This document shows positions 47,414 to 53,972 of a stretch of 53,972 nucleotides of DNA, one piece after another (the stretch's first letter is position 1; every line of letters begins with the position of its first letter). The notes under the pieces were generated by a model. It did not search any database. It saw only the letters and a program-made list of their open reading frames with translations, and was not told where the DNA came from. The stretch lies in the NCBI GenBank assembly GCA_030037645.1, contig JASHQI010000101.1, positions 1-53,972 on the forward strand. The letters are read 5' to 3'. Origin of the DNA: Xanthobacteraceae bacterium (GTDB lineage Bacteria; Pseudomonadota; Alphaproteobacteria; Rhizobiales; Xanthobacteraceae). A program made the translations under genes and the position numbers.

Positions 47414-48427
47414 ATGAAACTTCCCCGCCGCAAATTTCTGCGTCTCGCTGCAGGTGCTACTGCGCTGCCGGCCATGCTGCGCGTCGCGCGCGCCGATCCG
47501 GTGCGGATTCGCGTCGCCTGGGTGGCGCCGGTTTCCAACTGGATTTCGATATGGCTCGACAAAAAAGATATCGCTCGCCACTTCGGCAAGTCCTATGTGT
47601 TTGAGCCCGTGCATTTTGCCGGCACGCCGCCGATGGTCACCGCGATCGCCAACAACGAGGTGGAAGTCGGCGATCTCGCCTATTCCACCCTGCCGATCGC
47701 CATCAAGAATGCCGGCATGGAAGACATCCGCGTCATCGCCGGCGATTTCCGGGACGGCGTCGACGGCTATTGGTCGGTCCGATACGCCGTGCTCAAGGAC
47801 GGCCCGATCAAGAAGGTCGAGAACCTCAAGGGCAAGATTGTCGCCACCAACGCAGAGGGTAGCGCCGTCGACATCGCCATGAAGGCGATGCTGCACAAGC
47901 ACGGCCTCGAGCTCAATCGCGATTACACCGAAGTCGAGGCGCCGTTCCCGGCCATGAAGGCGATGCTGCTGGAGCACAAGGTCGATCTGATCCCGGATAT
48001 TCTGCCGTTCGCGCTCGATCCGGAATTACAGAGCAAGGCGACCACGCTGTTCACTGCCAGGGACGCCATTGGCGTTTCGGAATTCGTCAGCTTCCAGGCA
48101 CGCACGCCGTTTATCGACGCCCATCGCGCCGCGCTGATCGATTGGCTGGAGGATAGCTTGCGCATTCTGCATTGGTATCTCGATCCAAAGAATCACGACG
48201 AGGCCGTGCAGATCGCCGCCCGCTTCGTCAAGGCTCCGCCCGAGCGCATGAGCTGGGTGTTCACCAAGACCGATTCCTATCACGATCCAAACATGATCCC
48301 GGACCTCGCCGCACTGCAGAGAAACGTCGACATGACTGCGGAGCTCGGCTACGCGCGCGCGAGCTTCGACGTCAAAGCCTATTCCGACCTGAGCATGGTC
48401 AAGGAGGCGGCCAAGCGGCTGAAATAA
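47414..48427 (+). CDS. NMT1/TauA-like ABC substrate-binding protein, paralogue A
   Basis: 337 aa. A twin-arginine-type signal (KLPRRKFLRLAAG, cleavage near A-R-A-D) suggests Tat export. The mature part has WVAPVSNWISIWLDKKDIARHFGKSY, HFAGTPPMVTAIANN, GPIKKVENLKGKIVATN, HKHGLELNRDYTEVEAPFPAMKAML and WYLDPKNH. These blocks recur in paralogues B and C. Ligands of NMT1/TauA relatives include taurine, sulfonates, thiamine precursors and aromatic acids; this one's is unknown. A strong TTGGAGG lies 7 bases before the ATG. The gap 47157-47413 holds nothing else I can identify. Confidence 0.92.
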   Translation: MKLPRRKFLRLAAGATALPAMLRVARADPVRIRVAWVAPVSNWISIWLDKKDIARHFGKSYVFEPVHFAGTPPMVTAIANNEVEVGDLAYSTLPIAIKNAGMEDIRVIAGDFRDGVDGYWSVRYAVLKDGPIKKVENLKGKIVATNAEGSAVDIAMKAMLHKHGLELNRDYTEVEAPFPAMKAMLLEHKVDLIPDILPFALDPELQSKATTLFTARDAIGVSEFVSFQARTPFIDAHRAALIDWLEDSLRILHWYLDPKNHDEAVQIAARFVKAPPERMSWVFTKTDSYHDPNMIPDLAALQRNVDMTAELGYARASFDVKAYSDLSMVKEAAKRLK

Positions 48428-48522
48428 CGCTCCGGGAGGCGCTAACGATCAGGTGCGGCTAGCAATCCGCTTGCGCCGTATTACCATTTGCGTTCACAAT
48501 CCTTTTGTGAAGGACCGGCGCG

Positions 48523-48577
48523 CCGCCGACGCGGCGGAGAACCGGCCCACGTGGGACGATCCCATGCGCAATGGGAT
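48523..48577. repeat. GC-rich hairpins in the spacer between binding-protein genes A and B
   Basis: Three perfect palindromic blocks in a row: CCGCCG/CGGCGG (48523-48528, 48532-48537), the 10-base palindrome CCCACGTGGG (48546-48555), and ATCCCAT/ATGGGAT (48559-48565, 48571-48577). Such structures can protect or terminate upstream mRNA. No U-run follows, so a plain terminator is unlikely. Confidence 0.5.
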
Positions 48578-48620
48578 GACCCGACGCCCGGGTGGCACAA
48601 ATTCGATTGTGGAGGACTAG

Positions 48621-49616
48621 ATGCGTTTATCTGGATGGCTGTTTGCTTCGCTGTGCGCGCTGGCCACTGTCGCGACGGCCCACGCCGACCCGCTGAAAAT
48701 CCGCGGCGCCTGGGTCGCCCCGGTCGCCAACTGGGCTTCGATCTGGCTGGCCAAGAAGGACCTCGCCAGGCATTTCGGCAAGTCCTACACGTTCGAGCCG
48801 GTGCATTTCGCCGGCACGCCGCCGATGGTCACGGCAATCGCCAACGATCAGGTCGAAATCGGCGATCTTTCCTTTTCCACCCTGCCGATCGCCGTCGGCA
48901 ATGCCGGGATGGATGATATCCGCGTCATCGCCGACGAGTTCCAGGACGGCGCGCCCGGCTATCGCGACGACACCTATGACGTACTCGCCACTGGTCCGAT
49001 CAAGAAGATCGAAGACCTCAAGGGCAAGGTCGTGGCGACTAATGCTATCGGCAGCGGCGTCGATGTGGCAATGCGGGCGATGTTGCGCAAGCACGGGCTG
49101 GAAGCCAATCGGGACTACACGATCGTCGAGGCGCCGTTTCCCGCCATGGCCGCGATGCTGGCCGAGAAGAAAGTCGATCTGATCCCGGCGATCGTGCCGT
49201 TCGCGCTCGGTCCGCAATACAAGATCGCGCGGCCGCTATTCACCGTGCATGACGCGCTCGGCGTCTCGCAGTTCATCGTTTGGACCGCGCGCAAGCCGTT
49301 CATCGATGCGCACCGCGCCGCGCTCGTCGACTTTCTCGAAGATTCCATGCGCATCGAGCATTGGTATCTCGATTCGAAAAACCACGCCGCAGCGGCCGCC
49401 ATCGCCTCGCAAATCACCAAACAACCGCCTGAGCGTTTCGGTTGGCTGTTCACCAAGCAGGATTACTACCGCAATCCGGAAATGCTACCCAACCTCGATG
49501 CGTTGCAAACGAATGTCGACGTCACCAAGGAGCTTGGCTTCGTCAAGTCAAGCCTCGACGTCAAGGCGCATTCCGATCTCAGCCTGGTCGAAGAAGCGGC
49601 AACGCGGCTGCAATAG
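48621..49616 (+). CDS. NMT1/TauA-like ABC substrate-binding protein, paralogue B
   Basis: 331 aa with a Sec-type signal (LSGWLFASLCALATVATAHA) and no twin arginines, unlike A. The shared family blocks are WVAPVANWASIWLAKKDLARHFGKSY, HFAGTPPMVTAIAND, GPIKKIEDLKGKVVATN and YTIVEAPFPAMAAMLAEKK. Differences gather in the middle (TYDVLATGP; FALGPQYKIARP), so the ligand may differ from A. GGAGG lies 7 bases before the ATG. Confidence 0.92.
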   Translation: MRLSGWLFASLCALATVATAHADPLKIRGAWVAPVANWASIWLAKKDLARHFGKSYTFEPVHFAGTPPMVTAIANDQVEIGDLSFSTLPIAVGNAGMDDIRVIADEFQDGAPGYRDDTYDVLATGPIKKIEDLKGKVVATNAIGSGVDVAMRAMLRKHGLEANRDYTIVEAPFPAMAAMLAEKKVDLIPAIVPFALGPQYKIARPLFTVHDALGVSQFIVWTARKPFIDAHRAALVDFLEDSMRIEHWYLDSKNHAAAAAIASQITKQPPERFGWLFTKQDYYRNPEMLPNLDALQTNVDVTKELGFVKSSLDVKAHSDLSLVEEAATRLQ

Positions 49617-49632
49617 CAGTTTGCCGCGGCGC

Positions 49633-49651
49633 GGCGCCGCTCAACGGCGCC
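49633..49651. repeat. GC-rich hairpin between binding-protein genes B and C
   Basis: GGCGCCG (49633-49639) and CGGCGCC (49645-49651) pair perfectly around CTCAA. It starts 17 bases after the stop of B and ends 32 bases before the ATG of C. Confidence 0.5.
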
Positions 49652-49683
49652 ACATCGTCTTGCGAAAAATCTGGGAGGAAGCA

Positions 49684-50703
49684 ATGCGCGCCAACATACT
49701 CAAAAGCAGTCTCGCCTGGGTCGGTCTGTGCGGCTTGGCCCTGTCAGTGGTCGTGGCCGGCGCGGCCAATGCCGATCCCTTGAAGATCAGTGAAGGCTGG
49801 GTGGCGCCGGGCAATTGGGCCTCGATCTGGCTGCAGAAAAAGGACCTCGCTAGGCATTTCGGCAAATCGTACGTCCTGGTGCCGCAGCACTTCGTCGGCA
49901 CTCCCCCAATGGTTACGGCGCTCGCCGCCAATCAGGTCGACATCGCCAACCTCGCCTATTCGACGCTCGGGATTGCCATCGAAAACGCGGGGCTTTCCGA
50001 TCTGCGCATCATTTCCGACGAATTCCAGGACGGCGTCCCCGGCTTTTATTCGCAAGAATTCATGGTACTCAAAGATAGCCCGATCAAGAAGGTTGAGGAT
50101 CTCAAGGGCAAAATCGTCGCCACCAATGCGGAAGGCAGCGCCGTCGACGTTGCCATGAAGGCCATGCTGCACAAGCACGGTCTCGAACCCAATCGCGACT
50201 ACACGATAGTCGAGGCGCCATTGCCGGCGATGCGGGCGATGCTTGCGGAGAAGAAGGTCGACCTCATTCCCGCCGTTCTGCCGTTCTCCTACGATCCGGC
50301 GTTGCGCGGCATTGCCCGCGACCTCTACACGGCGGGAGACGCCCTCGGGATCAGCGATTTCGTCGTATGGGTCGCGCGCAAGCCATTCATCAACGCCAAC
50401 CGCGCCGCCCTGGTCGATTTCCTTGGGGACACGCTGCGTATCGTGCACTGGTACGAAGATCCCGCGAACCACTCGGCCGCGATGCAAATCCTCGGGAATT
50501 TAGTCAAACGTCCGCCGGCGATCTTCGACTGGGCCTTCACTCATCGCGACGTCTATCACGACCCCAATTTGATGCCGAACCTCGGCGCGTTGCAGAAGAA
50601 CGTCGACATGACGCACGATCTCGGCTTCACCAAGTCGAGTTTCGACGTCAAGCAATATTCCGACTTGAGCCTCATCCAAGAGGCGGCTGCGCGACTCAAG
50701 TGA
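49684..50703 (+). CDS. NMT1/TauA-like ABC substrate-binding protein, paralogue C
   Basis: 339 aa with a Sec signal (SLAWVGLCGLALSVVVAGAANA). It keeps the blocks WVAPGNWASIWLQKKDLARHFGKSY, GTPPMVTALAANQVD, SPIKKVEDLKGKIVATN and YTIVEAPLPAMRAMLAEKK, but looks the most divergent of the three near the N-terminus (VLVPQHFVGTP) and lacks one residue after WVAP. GGAGGAAG sits right before the ATG. It ends where convergent SDR begins, with no gap. Confidence 0.92.
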   Translation: MRANILKSSLAWVGLCGLALSVVVAGAANADPLKISEGWVAPGNWASIWLQKKDLARHFGKSYVLVPQHFVGTPPMVTALAANQVDIANLAYSTLGIAIENAGLSDLRIISDEFQDGVPGFYSQEFMVLKDSPIKKVEDLKGKIVATNAEGSAVDVAMKAMLHKHGLEPNRDYTIVEAPLPAMRAMLAEKKVDLIPAVLPFSYDPALRGIARDLYTAGDALGISDFVVWVARKPFINANRAALVDFLGDTLRIVHWYEDPANHSAAMQILGNLVKRPPAIFDWAFTHRDVYHDPNLMPNLGALQKNVDMTHDLGFTKSSFDVKQYSDLSLIQEAAARLK

Positions 50704-51477
50704 TCAATGCATCGACTTGCCGCCGTCGACATTGATGGTCTGGCCGGTCATGAAATCGCTCGCCGCGGAAGACAAGAACATCACGGCGCCCACCAGATCG
50801 GCGGGCATCTGCACCCGCTCTATGGCGCGGCCGGCGATGCGGGTGGCGAGATAATTTCCCGAGGACGAGGCAACCTGCGTCTCGCTTTGGGTGATACCAG
50901 GCGTCAGTGCGTTGACGGTGATGCCGAATTCGCCGACCTCGCGCGCGAGCGCGCGGGTAAAGCCGATGACGCCGGCCTTGGACGTCGTGTAATGCAGGCG
51001 GTTTGGCGCGCCCTCCCACACCCGCGACGAGGAAATGTTGACGATTTTGCCGCGCTTTTGCGCCTTCATCGCCGGGAAGGCGGCGCGACAGCACAGAAAC
51101 ATGCCGCGCAAGTTTACCGCCATGACACGATCCCATTCCTCGACCGGGATTTCGAGCCAGGAACGGCGCGGCAACACGCTCATCAGCGACGCATTGTTGA
51201 TCAGCACGTCGATGGCGCCGTAGCGGTCCAGCACCGTTTGCGCCATGGCCTTGGTCGAATCTTCGCTGGCGACATCGACACCAAAGCCGATCGCCTCGAG
51301 TCCGGCCCCACGCAGCGTCTCGGCGACGCCTTTGGCGGCGTCAACATCGATGTCGGCCGTGGCGACGCGTGCGCCGGCCCTGGCGAATTCTTCGGCATAG
51401 ACCTTGCCGATGCCTTTGCCGCCGCCGGTGATGAGGACGCTGCGTCCAGAAAAATCGAATCGCTCATTCACGGCCAT
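50704..51477 (-). CDS. Short-chain dehydrogenase/reductase
   Basis: Classical NAD(P)-dependent SDR, 257 aa. Cofactor loop TGGGKGIG (17-24), NNAS (94-97), a catalytic Ser near 149-150 (NISSSRVW), and Tyr163/Lys167 in HYTTSKAG. VNALTPG and the INVDGG end are also typical. The open frame starts at 51552, but the ATG at 51477 gives the usual length with GAGG upstream. The DIDVD after strand 2 favours NAD. It is divergent from hyuB across 49 bases. Confidence 0.93.
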   Translation of the reverse strand: MAVNERFDFSGRSVLITGGGKGIGKVYAEEFARAGARVATADIDVDAAKGVAETLRGAGLEAIGFGVDVASEDSTKAMAQTVLDRYGAIDVLINNASLMSVLPRRSWLEIPVEEWDRVMAVNLRGMFLCCRAAFPAMKAQKRGKIVNISSSRVWEGAPNRLHYTTSKAGVIGFTRALAREVGEFGITVNALTPGITQSETQVASSSGNYLATRIAGRAIERVQMPADLVGAVMFLSSAASDFMTGQTINVDGGKSMH

Positions 51478-51526
51478 GGCGTTTGCCTCTATCGTGTCGC
51501 TCACGATCTTTAACTGCTGGCTTACA

Positions 51527-53305
51527 ATGAACCCCATCGAGCTCGAAGTCATCTACCAGTCGACCTTGCAGATCGCGCGCGAACTCACCCTCAACATGCT
51601 GCGCACGGGCTACTCCACCATCATCAAGGAGAGCCAGGATTTCACCTTCGCGATCTTCGATGCGCAAGGCCGTATGGTGGCACAGGGTATCCCGCAGCCG
51701 CTGCATATCGGGCCGCTGGCCGCGCAGGCAAACGAGATCCGCCGCTGCTTTACAGACGCCGAGCCGGGCGACGCATTCATCGTCAATCATCCTTATCAGG
51801 CCTGCCAGAACCACTCGACCGATATCACCATCATCACGCCGATGTTCGTCGAGGGGCGCATGGTCGGCTATATCGGCAATACCGCACATAAGCCCGATCT
51901 CGGCGGCAAGGTGCCGGGCACCAATGCCGGCGATGCCACCGATCTGTTCCAGGAAGGCCTCTTGATCCCGCCGTTGAAAATCCTTCGGCGCGGCGAGTTG
52001 ATCACCGAGATCAAAGCGGTCATCTGTGCCAACACGCGCACGCCGGAAGTGACCTGGGGCGACATCAGCGCGCAGGTGAATACCAATACTTACGGATTGA
52101 CGCGGTTGGGAGAGTTGTTCGCCAAATACGGCACTGACAAGGTGCTCGCCTGCTGGCAGGCCTGGATGGACATTTGCGAACGTGAGCTGCGCAAGGAAAT
52201 TGCAAAGCTCCCCGACGGACGTTACGGCCCGGAGAGCGATTATCTCGACGACGACGGTATCGATCTGAATAAATCCTATCGCATCTCTGCCGCGCTGGAG
52301 GTCAAGGGCGATACGCTGCATTTCATCCTCGACAGCGATCCGCAGGCGCGCGGACCGATCAATCTGCGGCCCTGCGTGTCGAAGAACTTCATCCAGTGCC
52401 TGGTCAAGATGGTGTTCATCCCGAACCTGCCGGTGAATGATGGTTTGTCTCGCCCGGTGCAAGTGTCCTATCCAGCCGAAGGTTCGCTGCTCAACCCGCG
52501 CTATCCGGCGCCGGTGAACATGTATGTACGTCCAAGCCAGGTCACGACCTCGGTTGCGATCCGCGCGTTGGCGCGCGCCGTGCCGGGTCGCGTGCCGGCG
52601 CCCGGAAGCGCCGCCGGCGGCTCCATCTCGAGTGCCGGCCGCCACCCGAAGACGGGCCGATGGTATTCCCAATATGAAATTCTGAGCGGCGGCACCGGCG
52701 CGCGACCAAATGCCGATGGCGTTAGCGCCATGGACGAGCTTGTCGTCAACGTGATGAATACGCCGGTCGAAGCGGTCGAGTCCGAGTTTCCGGTCCGCGT
52801 CGAACGTTACGAGCTCGCTCAGGATTCCGGTGGTGCCGGCACCTTCCGCGGTGGGCTCGGAGTGCGACGCCAGTGGCGAATTCTCGGCGACGAGGCCGTC
52901 ATCAATCTGCGCACCGACCGTTTCAAATTCTCCTCGCCGGGAATTTTCGGCGCCAATCCGGCGCATGCATCGGCGGCTTGTCTCAATCCCGATGGCGCGC
53001 AACCACGCCGACTGACGTCCAAGGTTGCAGGCTTGCGGCTCAAGAAGGGTGATCTGTTATCGATGGAATTTGCCGGCGGCGGCGGTTGGGGCGATCCGCT
53101 CGCGCGCACCCCCGAGCGCGTGCGGCAAGACGTCCTGCGCGGCTATGTCTCGCGCGAGGCGGCGCGAGTCGATTACGGTGTCGCCTTCAACCCCGACCTC
53201 AGCGTTGACGCCGAGGCCACGGCGCGGCTGCGCGGCAACAATCCGGATTCCGCTCGTCCCCGCGGAAAGGGGGATCGCATGGGATTCCCGCATTCGCGGG
53301 AATGA
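51527..53305 (+). CDS. Hydantoinase B / 5-oxoprolinase beta-subunit family protein
   Basis: 592 aa of the HyuB family, which act with HyuA in ATP-dependent opening of hydantoins, oxoprolines or, in acetone/acetophenone carboxylases, carboxylation. Recognisable stretches are IELEVIYQSTLQIARELTLNMLRTGYS, HIGPLAAQ, VNHPYQACQNHSTDITII, the glycine-rich PGTNAGDATD and GGTGARPNADGVS, and AGGGGWGDPL near the end. I start at the ATG at 51527, since the frame upstream overlaps SDR. The last 20-odd residues and the stop fall in a palindromic repeat. Which of the alternative reactions applies is not settled. Confidence 0.88.
   Translation: MNPIELEVIYQSTLQIARELTLNMLRTGYSTIIKESQDFTFAIFDAQGRMVAQGIPQPLHIGPLAAQANEIRRCFTDAEPGDAFIVNHPYQACQNHSTDITIITPMFVEGRMVGYIGNTAHKPDLGGKVPGTNAGDATDLFQEGLLIPPLKILRRGELITEIKAVICANTRTPEVTWGDISAQVNTNTYGLTRLGELFAKYGTDKVLACWQAWMDICERELRKEIAKLPDGRYGPESDYLDDDGIDLNKSYRISAALEVKGDTLHFILDSDPQARGPINLRPCVSKNFIQCLVKMVFIPNLPVNDGLSRPVQVSYPAEGSLLNPRYPAPVNMYVRPSQVTTSVAIRALARAVPGRVPAPGSAAGGSISSAGRHPKTGRWYSQYEILSGGTGARPNADGVSAMDELVVNVMNTPVEAVESEFPVRVERYELAQDSGGAGTFRGGLGVRRQWRILGDEAVINLRTDRFKFSSPGIFGANPAHASAACLNPDGAQPRRLTSKVAGLRLKKGDLLSMEFAGGGGWGDPLARTPERVRQDVLRGYVSREAARVDYGVAFNPDLSVDAEATARLRGNNPDSARPRGKGDRMGFPHSRE
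53284..53303. repeat. Palindromic repeat overlapping the 3' end of hyuB
   Basis: ATTCCCGC (53284-53291) and GCGGGAAT (53296-53303) pair perfectly around ATTC. This type (ATTCCCGC-N4-GCGGGAAT) is a very common dispersed intergenic repeat in proteobacteria. The hyuB stop TGA (53303-53305) begins on the last repeat base. No T-run follows. Confidence 0.75.
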
Positions 53306-53334
53306 GCGAAAATTAGATCGCAAATGGTTGTCGC

Positions 53335-53972
53335 ATGAAATTGCGCATCGGAATCGACGTCGGTGGCACCTTTACCGACGTTACCGCCTTCGATGAAGAT
53401 CAAGGCACGCTTGTCAGCATCAAAAAATACCTGTCCGATGCGAGGCGTCCCGTCGCCGTCATAGACGAGATTATGCGCGACCTCGCGGCCGAATTCGGCA
53501 AAAATTCGGTTTCGCTGATCCTGCACGGTTCCACCGCGGCGCTCAACACTTTGTTGGAAGACAAGGGCGCGCGCGTCGGCCTGATGACCACCCGCGGCTT
53601 TCGTGACGTATACGAGATCGGACGACAGTGGCGCGGCGACGAAGTATTCAACATTTTCGCCCCGGCGCCAAAGATGCTCCTGACCCGGGATCGTATCCAC
53701 GAGGTACGCGAGCGGCTCGATTTCTCGGGTCAGGTGATCGAGCAGCTCAACGAGGACGATGTCGCAGCGGCAGCACGCCGGCTTATAGCCGATGGTGTCG
53801 AGGCTATTGCCGTGTGTTTCTTGTTTTCTTACGCCAATCCCGTGCACGAGAAGGCTGCCGGGGAGATCATCCGCAGGATTGCGCCCGACGTCTACATTTC
53901 GCTGTCGCATGAGGTTAATCCGGAGTGGCGCGAATATGAACGTACGGCTTCGACGGTCGCCAACGCCTATAT
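53335..53972 (+). CDS. Hydantoinase A / 5-oxoprolinase alpha-subunit family protein (cut by right edge)
   Basis: N-terminal 212 residues of HyuA. The ASKHA-type phosphate loop is GIDVGGTFTDVTAFD; LILHGSTAALNTLLE and GLMTTRGFRDVYEIGRQ are family signatures, and CFLFSYANPVHEK lies near the end. The ATG at 53335 has no strong ribosome site and lies 29 bases after hyuB's stop. The protein should pair with HyuB. The order hyuB-hyuA is reversed from many hydantoinase operons. Confidence 0.9.
   Translation, partial: MKLRIGIDVGGTFTDVTAFDEDQGTLVSIKKYLSDARRPVAVIDEIMRDLAAEFGKNSVSLILHGSTAALNTLLEDKGARVGLMTTRGFRDVYEIGRQWRGDEVFNIFAPAPKMLLTRDRIHEVRERLDFSGQVIEQLNEDDVAAAARRLIADGVEAIAVCFLFSYANPVHEKAAGEIIRRIAPDVYISLSHEVNPEWREYERTASTVANAY

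Noticed and set aside
53173-53910. 245-codon minus-strand frame over the hyuB / hyuA junction
   Set aside because: It is antisense to conserved HyuA residues and has no motif of its own.

Overview
The window reads as a high-GC alphaproteobacterial chromosome, most likely Hyphomicrobiales (Rhizobiales) near the Xanthobacteraceae/Nitrobacteraceae. This rests on gene order and protein type, not on a database search. The order hemE / PPDK regulator / maf / coaE / dnaQ / secB / Tim44-like / mltA / smr, a class I lysyl-tRNA synthetase, hslV-hslU beside a his operon, and Bug-type binding proteins all fit. There are no insertion sequences, phage genes or CRISPR arrays.

Region 1 (1-6.9 kb) is the replication-origin neighbourhood. 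The 5' end of hemE runs off the left edge on the minus strand. The hemE/PPDK-regulator gap has a 28% GC stretch and DnaA-box-like 9-mers, and it is the position of the origin in Caulobacter and Rickettsia. A compact plus-strand run follows (PPDK regulator, maf, coaE, dnaQ), then secB convergent, then Tim44-like, mltA and smr. The usual aroE between maf and coaE is absent.

Region 2 (6.9-16.7 kb): two orphan tandem Bug-type solute-binding proteins; hslV, a GNAT acetyltransferase and hslU on the minus strand; then hisB, a DUF2628 membrane protein, hisH, hisA, hisF, hisE and coaA on the plus strand.

Region 3 (16.7-28.5 kb): a hybrid histidine kinase with one degenerate and one intact receiver, folE, an FkbM methyltransferase of lower apparent GC, comM, gshB, a membrane GT2 glycosyltransferase, two related palindromic repeats, a family-3 solute-binding protein and lysK.

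Region 4 (28.6-54 kb) is accessory and metabolic. A minus-strand set encodes a secreted ClpP-like protein, a 52-residue membrane peptide and a SCO copper chaperone. Then come an isochorismatase-like hydrolase, a ThDP enzyme, a GT-C membrane glycosyltransferase, a two-domain VOC dioxygenase-like protein, an ornithine cyclodeaminase/mu-crystallin homologue, a DUF3311 plus sodium:solute symporter pair, tRNA-Gly(CCC), RidA, DUF3175, a secreted lipase-like hydrolase, a fused indolepyruvate oxidoreductase (IorA-IorB), an ABC importer with one ATPase, two permeases and three tandem binding-protein paralogues, an SDR, and HyuB followed by HyuA cut by the right edge. Together they suggest uptake and breakdown of a nitrogen-containing or aromatic organic acid. 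The substrate cannot be read from sequence alone.
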